NCBI GenBank assembly: GCA_947561395.2
Contig: OX387182.1
Location: 37,069,949 to 37,133,948 of the forward strand
Reading direction: 5' to 3'
DNA length: 64,000 nucleotides
Origin: Buxus sempervirens
Taxonomy: Eukaryota > Streptophyta > Magnoliopsida > Buxales > Buxaceae
Made by a program: the position numbers and the translations under genes. Every line of letters begins with the position of its first letter. Positions within the stretch are counted from its first letter, which is position 1. The notes under the pieces were generated by a model. That model was not told the DNA's origin, did not search any database, and saw only the letters and a program-made list of their open reading frames with translations. This document shows positions 36,924-47,782 of the stretch, piece by piece.

Positions 36924-38222
36924 AACAGATTTGAAACTCTTAGGAAATCCCTAGGAGTATGCTCTCAAAACTGAAAATCAGGTTCTGTTTTGAGTTAATT
37001 TTGATGTAAAATGTCTCACATATCTGTTCAAAATGAATTTGTGTGTTCTTATTACTAAGATCTGTTTTCAGGAAGATTAAGTGTATGCATATTGACAGAA
37101 ATGTCTTATTTCTAACCAGCAACTTTGTCTGAAACACCTTTACGTATTGAAGCTTATTGTGTGGTAAAGCTTGGGATCTATAGGCTATCACCTTTATGAA
37201 AAGAAAAGTTTTGGAAATGGCTGCCATAGAGAGTAGAGTGAAAGCCACTGTAAATCTCAAAAAGAAAAAGAGAAAGAAGGTATATTCTTGGAATGAACTG
37301 TAAACTCAGGTTTTTTAAGGGTCAATGCCTTCTTTAAAAAGAAAAGAAAAAGAGATCAGAAAAGGCTACCTATCTCTGATGTGCGAAAGCCACCAAAATG
37401 AAGTTGGGATATGTCTATACTTTTCAAGATTGTTTACACTGAAATAGCCTTCTATATGTATGAAGTGTAAAAGTCAAAAATGTTGCTCATTTCTCACAAG
37501 CATTGATTCATTAATATGCATATGTGCTTAATATCTTGAAGAAAATTTATAGTATGAGAAACCATGAAGGAAATTTTGCTCTTTGATATGAAATGTACCA
37601 CATCTGAATTAACTTTGATAGGTACTTCAAGATCAGTTTTGTGATAAGTACTTCTTAGATTGAATAAGTTGATTATCTGGATGATTTTTGGTTTAGCTAA
37701 AATCTTAGCTTTGTGTTTGGAAGTATGAGGCTGTCATGAAGAACAGTTCAAACCTCTTTTATAAATTTCTGCCTTTAATCTGTGTTGTTCTTTGTGTGTG
37801 CATGTGCCCCTTCTACGTCGCTAGAAGCGTGCATGTAGCCTTCTCTAGTTTGCTTGCTCTGGCACTTGCCCTCTTCTACGTCGCCAGTTGCTCGCTCGCA
37901 GCGTACTTTGTTTACCTATATATAGGTGAAATTGCGGTCATTTTTTTTACCCCTGTTCTTTTTCACCCTCTTCGTTTTCCCTCGCCTCTCGCGTCGTGTC
38001 CCGGTGCTGCTGTCGCTGTCACCTTCTTCCTTCCTGCTCACTGTTCAGGTAAAAATTTTTTTTACTGTCTTCGTCCTGCTTCTTCATTTTCTGCTTCCTA
38101 GTTCAGTAGTTTTCTCTCATTATTCTAAGCTAGGGTTTAGTAGATTTTTCAGCCATTAGGGCTTTCTCGGTTTGTTGGTTGGTTCAGTCTGTTTTCTCTT
38201 TCTCTTCCATTTTTTTTTCACC
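36924..38222 (+). other. Spacer between gag-pol and second ORF
   Basis: Non-coding, AT-rich at first, then CT-rich from about 37930. The 17 codons that B retains after KPLD are readable up to a TGA at 36972. CTATATATAGG at 37916-37926 is a good TATA box for the second ORF, and a donor-like CAGGTAAAAATT lies near 38047. Confidence 0.6.
37916..37926 (+). promoter_or_regulatory. TATA box before the second ORF of copia A
   Basis: CTATATATAGG, 297 bases before the ATG at 38223 and followed by a pyrimidine-rich leader. It is conserved in copy B (60192-60203, minus). It may drive a separate transcript, but this is inference. Confidence 0.45.
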
Positions 38223-39526
38223 ATGCCTCTCAAGAGAAAGTCGAGAACTGATTCTCCTTCAACATCGTCCCTCCTATGAGGTCTCCTCCTGTGAGGTCTT
38301 CTCCTGTTATTTCTTCTCCTCCAGTGAGACCTCCTTCCCCTTCTCATTCTTCTGAACCGTTTGTGGGGAATGGTTTATCTGATTTCAATGCATTCTTCAA
38401 GCACAGGCCACTTCTTCTGGAAAGGGCCATCAAGCTTGAGTCTTTTTCTGAATCCCCTTTCTACTCATTGTTTTCGGACAATGGTTGGAAAAAATTTGCT
38501 TTACTTGGTGGTTTTGCATATCCGGACCTGGTCCGAGAATTTTACTCTAATCTTCATCATCTCCATCTTGCCAATCAAGGCTCTGTCAAAGCCTATGTCA
38601 GGGGAATTTCTTTCGACTTCTCGAAAGAGCTTATTTCCTCTCTTCTTGAACTGCCTCTTGTTGACTCTCCCTCTTTTAACTTTCTTGAGTCACATACTGA
38701 TCCTCCTATGGAGTCCATCATTCCTTCTCTAATCGTTCAGGGTGCTCCCACTTCCATCAAGAATAAGCCCAACTATTTGCCTCATGGCTCTCTTCAAGAT
38801 CTTCTCCGGATCTTGAACCTGTTTGTGTGTGCTTCTCTTGTTCCTTCTGATCATCACTCAGAGATCTCTCACCATCGGGCAAGACTTCTTCATGCCATCT
38901 GGAACAGAGAAAGTATCTGTATTCCTTCCATTATCTTCCATCAGATTCTTCAGTCTCGGAATTTAAAATCCAAGACTGCAGCTCTTCCTTTTGGAATATT
39001 CATCTCTTACATGTGTGTTCATCAGGGGGTACTCCCTGATCCGACTGAATTGATCATTCATCCCCGTCCTCCCATTGCTTCCTCCACTCTGACCCGAAGT
39101 AAACGAGCAAGTCCGTTTCGGTTGGTGTCTTCTGAACCCTCCTCCTCTCAGTCTTCTCTGTCCAGCTCTGATGCTGTGGCTATCATGGAGAAACTGAATT
39201 CCATGCAAGCTTCTCAGGAGGCTTTCAATTTAGAGGTTAGGTCTCACATGCTCATGATGAGCATGTTCAAATCAGAGACCCAAGAGAAGCTGGGGCAATT
39301 GGCAAAGGATGTTGATTTTACATGTGGAGAAGTACAAAGGGACGTTGCTGCTCAGCAACGTATGCAAAATGAAGCGGATCATTTTCTGGAATGCATTCGG
39401 AAGACTCAGCTGGAAATGGATCACAAACTCAGTTGGCTGCACTCCAGATCCCAAGATGCATACAAGCACTACTCAAGGACTTGGGAACCCAAACCACCTT
39501 CCAGAAAGGGGGAGAAATTTGGATGA
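38223..39526 (+). pseudogene. Second ORF of copia A, frameshifted near the start
   Basis: Copy B encodes the intact 429-aa form starting MPLKRKSRTDSPS. In A, the ATG at 38223 runs only 18 codons, to TGA at 38277. A base is missing and a CCTCCTRTGAGGTCT unit is duplicated relative to B. The main frame reopens at ATG 38276, overlapping the stop, and gives 416 aa. The body (KRASPFR preceded by VKAYVRGISFDFS and the LPHGSLQDLLR stretch) resembles the domain known as putative plant transposon protein, from memory. The C-terminus is rich in heptad-like charged and hydrophobic residues, suggesting a coiled coil. No membrane segment is evident. It occupies the position of the env-like gene in SIRE-type elements, but its function is unknown. 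Confidence 0.75.
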
Positions 39527-39933
39527 TGCTGCTGGAGTTTCTGTTTGCTGCTGGAGTTTCTGTTTCTGTTGATGGTTTGGCTGGGTTGATGCTGATGCTT
39601 GCTGTTTGCTGCTGGATGCTTGCTGTTTGCTGCTGCCTGTTATTTTTTTTGCTGTGGATATGATGTTTTTTTTTATGTTCTGTTCTGGGTGTTTTCTCCT
39701 GAATATGGGTGTATAAGGGGAGTGATAAGTAAGGGGGAGAAAATGTTTGTCTTTCTTGAACTTTGTATATGATTCTGTTATCAGTATATCTTTTGTAAAT
39801 GAATGAAATTCTGGATTTGTCAAAATCATTGTGTCTCTCTTTAACAGTGTGGGTTTAAAATTCTTAAATGGAAATCATCATTAACTGAGGTTGATATTAA
39901 ACACTGGTGTAAGGTTGTTGTCAGGCATTTGCC
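39527..39933 (+). other. 3' untranslated region of copia A
   Basis: Contains imperfect GCTGCTGGA/TTGCTGTTTGC repeats (39527-39640) that differ in number from copy B. No coding signal. Confidence 0.6.
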
Positions 39934-39944
39934 AAGGGGGAGAT
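39934..39944 (+). other. Polypurine tract of copia A
   Basis: AAGGGGGAGAT immediately before the 3' LTR, the expected primer for plus-strand DNA synthesis. Confidence 0.9.
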
Positions 39945-40981
39945 TGTAAGTGTGAAAACTCACACTCCTTTTTATGGCAAATGTTTGACAAATTATGTCT
40001 TCTAATGAAGCTTCAAGATGTACAGATTAAACAATGAAAATTCAGTGAATTTAGTAAAGAAGAAGAAGTTGATGCCACCACACTGCTACCACGCCGCTGC
40101 CACCCCCGCTGGCAGCGCATAAGGGAATTCGTGTTTTGAAAGAAAGGTCCGTGCACATGCCGCGTACTCTCCCACTAACAGCTCGCTAGCAGCGCGCTTT
40201 TAACTGATTCAACTTACTCTGAGCGGGACTTGAGTTCGCTACCAGCCGTCTACATCGATCGCTTCACGACGCCACCAGCGTTCGACGCGATCTGAGTTTT
40301 ATTCTTTAAATATACGTGTTGTAATTTTTAATTGTGAATTTTTTCTTTGGATCATTTGGATTTCGAATCTTGAGGTGTTTGAGATTCGATCAAATCTTCT
40401 TTAGAGAGTCGGCGATCGAGTGAGGGGGAGATCTGAGATAGATCGCCTGGAATTGAAGATAGAGGATTCTTCTTCAATTCGGAACTTCATCTGATCGTGT
40501 GATCGCCTAGACTGGTGATCGGCCTTGATTGATGCGTAGGTGGATTCCTACTGCATTGGATCGTCTCAGTGGATTCTGAGAGGATTGCTGCGATCTGGAT
40601 TGATCGTGTTCTGCAGCTTGTGGATTCAAGCTGTGTTGCAGTTCGTGGATTCGAACTGTGGATCACTGGTGAGTGATTGTTTGCGATCTGGACTGATCGT
40701 GTTCTGCAGCTTGTGGATTCAAGCTGTGTTGCAGTTCGTGGATTCGAACTGTGGATTGCTGTCGAGTGAGTCAAATTGTAAAGGTTAAGTATGTACTCCT
40801 TTGTAATTGTCTTTTCATTCAATAGTGGATTTTGAAGGGTTAGTCGCCTCATATAGACTCGAGGTTTTTCCTGGATCTGGATCCAGGTTTCCTCGTATAA
40901 TTCTCTGTGTACTGTTTCCGCATTGTTCAATTCTGAATTGTTATAGATCGTGGACCTATAGAGTAGTCCTCTATTCTTTCA
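39945..40981 (+). repeat. 3' LTR of copia A
   Basis: 1037 bp, about 99 percent identical by eye to the 5' LTR. It has the same hairpin array (about 40536-40744), in which the last stem is CAGTTCG/CGAACTG, perfect here but G to A mutated in the 5' LTR. Confidence 0.95.
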
Positions 40982-40986
40982 GGGAT

Positions 40987-43439
40987 ATTATTATTAATGG
41001 AGATCAGGAGTTTGGCGCAGATCAGACCGTTCGATTGTGAATTATCGAGGTAAATCTAATATTTTAATACTGCTATGTTATGATTGGGTGAGCGTATGGT
41101 GATTGAGCATGAGCGCTATATAGGGTAGTGGGTATTTAAGTATGGTATTTGCCCTAGGGGTATACGGTTGAAAATACTTTTTGTATTTGTCTAGTATTCG
41201 TTAGCCGCAAGACCAAAGAGCGACTGTGATCGACCAGCGACTGGAAGAGATGAAGAAGGAGAAAGGGAGAGAGATTTCCTTGATTTCTATCTTCTAAGCA
41301 TTGCCTTGTGACTGAGAAAAGTATTGTTCGTTGCTGTTTAGAGGAGAAGGAGAGGAAACGCACGATCAAGGTAGGTAGCACTCGTTTTGGCGTTCATTTT
41401 GTGTTCCTTGGTTATTCGATTCGTATTGCATGATTTGATGATGTATCTGTATGTCTAAAGTTTGATTTTGATCATATATGTATGTTAGAATCAATCAGAA
41501 CACATGAAAACATGGATTTTAGCCACTGTTTTCTTTTTTTGCTTGGATGCCTACCTTGGGTAGATGAGCGCCCGTAAGCGCCTTTGATTTAAAACTGGCC
41601 GCCCACCTTCGTGTAGAGGAGAAGGGTTAGCATTAAAATTTATAATGAGTGCCAACCTAGGATGCCTAAGTGTCCCTGAGCGCCCGTGGGAAAATAAAAA
41701 TCAACGAAAATGAACTGACGCCAACCCTGAGCGCCTAGGCGCCCTGAGCTGAGCGCCCATAAAAGAAAATGTTGATTTTTCATAAATTGTTTCCAAATTC
41801 AATATTAAATGATTTTAACAAATTTTATCAATTAAACTAGATGTTTTAGGTCAAAATAAATTACCAAAATACCTTGTTTTACAGAAAAATAATTAGGGAG
41901 TTATTTTAGGGTATTAGTTGCCTAATTTTGAATATAATAAGAAATTCTAAGTTTTTGTACAAATGTACTTTATAAATGGGGATAATTAACCAAGAAATAT
42001 TATTATACATATTGTAAATCAGATTTCTACAGATAGAGACTTTATATCAGAAACCCAACCCAGTTAAACTAACTTTGATAAATTTTTAAATAACAAGACT
42101 ACTAAACTTCACTGGAAAAACTTCACACCAGAAACCACCTTATAGATTCAATCTTGGAGAAACAACCCCTTGAATACCTTTAGGCTTGATTACTTAATTA
42201 AATGGGATTACTCTATGTTCTCTCTAATAAATAGTAAGTATCTTGTTTACTTTATATGACTACCTTCAAACTTTACATAACCTTTAAATTACTTCAATCA
42301 ACCCCACCACTATCTTTAATCACTTGAGTCATCTAATACTTTAATTATCACATAATTAGATCCAGTTATTGTGATTACAAACTAATGAACTAATTTTGGA
42401 ACAAGGTTGGGATTATCGATTGATTAGGATCAAGTTGTTATATATACTTAAATATAATTTGGACTGTGGATTAAATGACATGATGCAATAAGAGATTCGT
42501 ACTATCTGCGGATGAGATTTGATTACCACCTGCGGATGAGATGAGACCTCCTGTTGGGGGAGATGTAATCCAAATTGGATTGCATCCCACAGAGGAGATA
42601 TATGATCACCTGCGGGTGAGATGAGACCTCCTGTTGGGGGAGATGTAATCTAGATTGGATTGCATCCCATAGGGGAGATATGTGACCAGTTGCGGGTGAG
42701 ATGAGACCTCTTGTGGGGGAAATGTAATCAAGATGTGATTGCATCCCACAAGGGAGATATGTGATTACCATCTACGGGTGAGATGTGACCACCTGCGGAT
42801 GAGATGTGTTAACTCTTGCGGGAGAGACCTCTTGTAGGGGAGATGTAATCACAAAGTGATTGCATCCCACAAGGGAGATGTGTGTGTTATCACCTGCGGG
42901 TGAGATGTGTTAACTCCTGTGGGAGAGACCTCATGTAGGGGTGATATGATTACTACGTGATTGCATCCTACATGGGAGAATGTTGTTATCGGATTGTGAG
43001 ATTGACTATTAATTATGAATGACATGATTTTCATTTGAACAAGAAGAATTTGATTAAATGGTTTAGCTGTGACTTGATTTGAATGACTCTAAAATATAAT
43101 ATTAATGAGACATGAATAAAATATAGGATTATTTTAGGAAGACAATACTAGTAGTGAATTGGAAAACCCTTTAGATGTGATTTATATTACATTGCCCTTC
43201 TAATTGAAATGAAGTTTACATAATAAACTCTCTTTATTTTGAGCACTGATTAAATGTTGGTTTCGTATGATGATTACTAGTTCCTATTATCGACCGTGAT
43301 TACTTGATTATTTAAACATGCATGAATGATTACTTTTATATATAAACTGTTTCTAGCATGCATGTGTTACCTACTGAGATATTATTATTTCACCCATGTT
43401 TTGATTTGTTTTGTTTTCAGTTGTTCCGTCTGTGAGCGT
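40987..43439 (+). mobile_element. Middle segment of LTR E
   Basis: Joins 30911 after removal of copia A. In order it carries a TATA-like box (41116), a splice-donor-like motif (41369), a GCGCC-rich block (41565-41760), an AT-rich stretch, the tandem hairpins and a terminal TTTTCAG. No coding capacity. Confidence 0.8.
42517..42985 (+). repeat. Five tandem units (about 80-120 bp) forming hairpins
   Basis: Each unit contains GAGACCTC, a G-run, GATGTAATC, then GATTGCATCCC and GGGAGATATG. The two halves pair. Outer stems are CTTGTGGG/CCCACAAG in unit 3 (42710-42717 with 42745-42752) and CATGTAGG/CCTACATG in unit 5 (42932-42939 with 42967-42974). Inner stems are AATCCAA/TTGGATT in unit 1 and AATCAC/GTGATT in unit 4. 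Confidence 0.85.
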
Positions 43440-45146
43440 TGTTAGCACCCCATTTTTGCAGCATAAAATTGCCCAAGAAGCATATCTTAAACCAGTATAT
43501 ATGTGTGCACGTAAATCGAGGTTTTTTTTTTATAGTGGACCTATATTTTTGAAATAACAAGCTCATAATAAAGAAAATTCTGAGCCGATTCCAATGCACC
43601 AAACCGTGCTCAAATCGGATCTCAAACGGCTAAGTTATAAATAAAAGAAATAAAGGGTAGTTTGGGGATTTTTAAAAAACCGAAATTGGATGCCACATGG
43701 CAGCCACGTGTACGCCATGGTGGCTGCCATGTAACCAATGATAAATTAAAATTTTGTGGGGATGTTTTAGTAAATAAGTAAGTTTCCTAATGGGGTTTCT
43801 TATGCAAATAAATAACAAAGTTAATAAAAGTTTAAGATTAAAATAATAATAATAATAAAAATAAACAAAGAGAAATGAGTTGGACGAATTGGTCCAACTC
43901 ATATTCTTTTGAGATATTGAGACAAAGCTTAAAAAAATATAAGCCTAATAAAAATGTGGGACAAAATAGACTTTGACCAAACTTAATTGAATGAGGGTAT
44001 TTAAGAGAGGAAGAGGAAGAGTTAAGGGTTTAAGAGAGGAAGATGAAGGGTTAGTTATTTAAGAGAGGAAGAGGAAGAGTTAAGGGTTTAAGAGAGGAAG
44101 ATGAAGGGTTAGTTGTTTAAGAGAGGAAGAGGAAGAGTTAAGGGTTTAAGAGAGGAAAAGGAAAGGTTAGGGGTTAAGAAGTTGAAGGGGTGGGAATCCT
44201 CTATAAAAAGGCTTGAAGTTGGGAGCAAAAAGGAGGAGAAAAAGTAAGAGAGTTCTTTAAAAAAAAGAGAGCAAGTAAGATAGTTCTTTGAAAGAAAAGG
44301 CAGCAAATAGGAAGAAGTGGAGAAAAGAAGAAGGACGTCTACTGGCAAATAGGGAGAAAGGAAAACTGCTGTTCACGACACATCAAGGTTCCAAGACCTG
44401 ATTTGAAGTGTCAATCCATAACAGATGAGTCATTTGTTTAATACATTGTATGAGACCTCTCTTTCATTACAATTTTTGAGATAAGATTACATGATTGGTG
44501 AGAGACATGTATATATGTTTGATGGCTTTGGGTAATTTTATCATGTAAAAAAAAAAAAGACAAAGATGTAAAGTTCTGAGTTTTTTTTTCTGCATTAGGT
44601 TTTGCACTTGTTTTCCAGATAAACCAATTTTTTTCACCTAGTTCTAGTTTGATTCAAGTCTGGAGTCCTTCATTAGATTTGTGTTATTTTTATTTTGGTT
44701 TAATCTAAAAATATGCTCGAGACCCTACACTATGAGTAGGTATTTTATTTTTAATTTTCTTTGGTTTAGATTTTCAATTGGAAATTTCTAACAGTAAATT
44801 TTGAAGCTTCATATATCTTAAATGAAAATGAATTTTTGAAAAATGCTATAGGTTATTTTAGTGTTTAAAGTCATCATTCTAAGGAATCAAATTTCGCACA
44901 ATTTGGTTAAGAATTGAGAGAGATTTGAATCTTTGAATGTGGATAGCGCAGTAATTTAGAATGTCTCATTTTTTTGTTTCCTTTGTAAATTAGTAATTAG
45001 GCCATGGTTAATAGTAATCGGGTCATTATTCGGAATCACTGGTGCAGACCAAAAAATCAAACAAGGTGTCTACCTGCACCATTTCAGGTAGTGGCGATTC
45101 CATAAAACATGTAACATGCTTTTCCCGGGCGCTCGAGGTGTGCACA
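43440..45146 (+). repeat. 5' LTR of gypsy D
   Basis: TGTTAGCACCCC to GTGTGCACA. It has stems ACATGGCAGCCAC/GTGGCTGCCATGT (43695-43732) and GAGTTGGAC/GTCCAACTC (43877-43900), a purine-rich tandem block (43995-44160) and TATA box CTATAAAAAGG (44211-44221). Relative to the 3' LTR it lacks about 571 bp, the gap being bounded by GTAAT. Confidence 0.9.
44211..44221 (+). promoter_or_regulatory. TATA box of LTR D
   Basis: CTATAAAAAGG, present in the 3' LTR at 54652-54662 as well, in LTR orientation. Confidence 0.6.
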
Positions 45147-45148
45147 AC

Positions 45149-45161
45149 TTGGCGACTGACC
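45149..45161 (+). other. Probable primer-binding site of gypsy D
   Basis: TTGGCGACTGACC starts two bases after the LTR. Similar GGCGACT sites in Ogre/Tat elements are primed by an arginine tRNA. A related TGGCGATTCC is also inside the LTR end (45092-45101). Confidence 0.5.
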
Positions 45162-45638
45162 TAACCCGGTTTGATTAGTTGGATTATAATGGGTTTATTC
45201 TTTGCACATGTGCACACACTTGCACATGCACGCACACTCTTTTTATACATATGCACACACTTACACAAATGGGTCAAGGAAGATTTGCCACCTTACTTAG
45301 TAAGTGTTGAATATACGCAAAAACATATTCTGGGGAGTTCCGTCATAAAGGACGAGATAATTGCGTAAGGAAATTGGTTTTTAAGTGGAACCACTGTGAC
45401 CCCTCCAATTACCTAGGACCTCTCCCGGAACATTGTTTTGTGTACCAATTCATCATTTTACTATATGAGACAGCGAAAATTCTTTCCCATGCACACATGT
45501 GCACTCACGCACACTGTGGTTTGTTTACATGCTTTGATAGAAATTGTGTGGGGTGACATGCATGAGGGAGCCCGCATGGGTGATCCGATTGAATGATTAC
45601 CAAAACCTAGATCTTTTTAGTAGCCACCCTTCTTTATC
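45162..45638 (+). other. Leader of gypsy D, left part
   Basis: Non-coding. It contains CACACTTGCACATG-like and GTGCACTCACGCACAC-like repeats. No domain found. Confidence 0.4.
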
Positions 45639-46854
45639 TGAAAGAGTAGGAGACTACTCTACAGGTCCACGATCTACAACAATTATGATCTTAACAATGC
45701 GGAAACATATACACAAAAGTTATACGAGGAAACCTGAATCCAGATCCAGGAAAAACCTTGAGTCTATATGAGGCGACTAACCCTTAGAATCTTCACTATT
45801 GAATGAAAAGCAATTATAAAGGAAAACATACTTAACCTTTACAATTGAACTCACTCAACAGCAATCTACAGCTCGAATCCACGAACTGTAGCACAATTTG
45901 AATCCACAAGCTGCAATTCACGATCTATCCAGATCCACAGTTCGAATCCACGAACTGCAACACAACTTGAATCCACAAGCTGCAATTCACGATCAATCCA
46001 GATCCACAGCTCGAATCCACGAACTGCAACACAACTTGAATCCACAAGCTGCAATTCACGATCAATCCAGATCGTGACAATCACCTCAGAGTCCACTGAG
46101 ATGATCCAATGCAATAGGAATCCACCTATGCATCCAACAAACTCGATCACCAATCCAGGAGATCATACGATCATGTGAAGTTCCGAAATGAAGAAGAATC
46201 CTCAAACTTCAATTCCAGGAGATCTCTCTCAGATCTCCCCCTCACTCGATCACCGACTCTCTAAAGATGAATTGATTGAATCTCGAACACCTCAAGATCC
46301 AAATCAAATTAATCAAAAGAAAAAAGTCATCTTAAAAACAAATACAGCTCGTCTATTTAAAGAAGAAAACTCAGATCGCATCGAGTGCTGGTGGCGTCGT
46401 CTTGCGATCGGGGTAGACGGCTGGAAGCGAACTCAAGTCCCGCTCAATTCCAAATAGACTCAGTTAAGGGCGCGCTGCTAGCGGGAGGGAACGCGGCATG
46501 TGCACAGCTGATTTGTAGATTCTTCAATCTTGCTCTGCGCTACCAGCGGCGTATCGGCGTCGTCTTACGATGCAAGTGCACGTTCTTTACTTTCAAAGCA
46601 CTGTTTCACTTATGCGCTGCCAACGGAGTGGCAGCGGCGTTGTTCCTCGCAAGTGCCTTTACAAGAAATGCTTTATTTAGAAAACCTTTCATTTCCTTGA
46701 GCTACCAGCGGCGTGGTAGCTGTGTGGCAGCATCGCCTTCTTCTTTACTAAATTTACAGAATTTCCATTTTGATTCTGCACATCTTGAAGATTATTAGAA
46801 GATATAATTTGTCAAACATTTGCCATATAAGGAGTGTGAATTTTCACACTTACA
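45639..46854 (-). mobile_element. Solo copia LTR, 1216 bp, diverged relative of A
   Basis: Plus reading runs TGAAAGAGTAGGAG to TTTTCACACTTACA. The flanks are TTATC and TTATT, one mismatch. It resembles the LTRs of A and B throughout but differs at many sites and has an extra hairpin pair. Its compensatory stem changes make it useful evidence for conserved structure. Confidence 0.85.
45860..46130. repeat. Constant-loop hairpin array in solo copia LTR
   Basis: The loop is AATCCA, the complement of TGGATT. Stems include CAGTTCG/CGAACTG, CAACTTG/CAAGCTG with a wobble, CACGATC/GATCGTG (46057-46076, seven pairs), CTCAG/CTGAG (loop AGTCCA) and ATAGG/CCTAT (46114-46129), where A and B have GTAGG/CCTAC. 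Confidence 0.9.
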
Positions 46855-47782
46855 TTATTGTATAAACAAAGTTTGGGATGGTATTAGCCTCACACACCCG
46901 TGGCTTGCCGGGGAAAGCGAGGTAAAACATCCCCCCAGGTATCTGGATTCCTATAGCGCCACTGGTTTCTTGCCGTGGTATACGAGGGTCTAGTACTTGG
47001 CTCAGACCCTTGTAGGCATTTGTCTCGGGCTGGGTACCCTTTTCCCACCTAATGTTCTGATACACCCTACTATATGAATGTGAATGTGAATGATGAATGA
47101 AGTCTAAAACCCAAGAGTCCATTAGGGGCAGTAACCCTTGTCTTCTTTTGTATCAAATTGAGTAGACCCTAGATTCCGGGCTACCTTAGCCCTAAATTAG
47201 GGAGCTTACCTAAAATTTGATCTGGGGAACCACTCCAGATCCATGAATTGAGTCTTGAGAGCCGTGGGCCTCGACCCATTGAGTCCACAAGAAGTATCTT
47301 GAGTCCAGATCAGTCTTTAAGTAGATGAAAGCAGGCCAGATCAGAACAAAGAAAGTTGAACCCTAGAATTAGGCCTTTTCAACCTACCCTTTTTAAATCA
47401 AATGTATCCTTTCTTAGAGTTCTTAACAACCCTAAGATTGCATTCTCTTTCAGCTTTTTGAACATCATGTAATTTTTGCCTTAGCTGGCAAGTTGTAAGT
47501 TTTACATTAGCAAATGAAAGAGCAGATGAAAGGATAAGGCTGGTCAGGACTTGGGTGTGCGTCCTTACACAAGTATGTCTAGTAGGAGTCGTGCCTTGAT
47601 AGGCACCAACCTTTCCTAGGACTGTGCACACACTTTTGGGGATGTGTTTTGATATTTGTCTGTTGACACAGACTTTCAGGATGGTGCAATGAAGAACAAG
47701 CTAGCCTCTTGATGTAATCTTTGGACATTTCACACCAAGACCACCATTCAGAACACTGTACTCGCAATAAGAAAGGATTGCG
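46855..47782 (+). other. Leader of gypsy D, right part
   Basis: Untranslated sequence before the gag start. Contains a GAATGTGAATGTGAATGA short repeat near 47072. No gene recognised. Confidence 0.45.

Larger units (their letters stand above)
30912..40981 (+). mobile_element. Copia element A, SIRE/Maximus-like, nearly intact
   Basis: A 10,070-bp element between GGGAT duplications (30907-30911 and 40982-40986). It has LTRs of 1038 and 1037 bp, a methionine-tRNA primer site, one gag-pol frame, a 1.3-kb spacer, a second ORF and a purine tract. By eye the LTRs differ at about ten positions plus one indel, roughly 1 percent, so insertion was recent. Two zinc knuckles, large size and the extra ORF point to the SIRE/Maximus lineage. 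Confidence 0.92.

Noticed and set aside
37736-38101. 121-codon hydrophobic frame
   Set aside because: Located in the copia spacer over the TATA box, and not conserved as a single frame in copy B.
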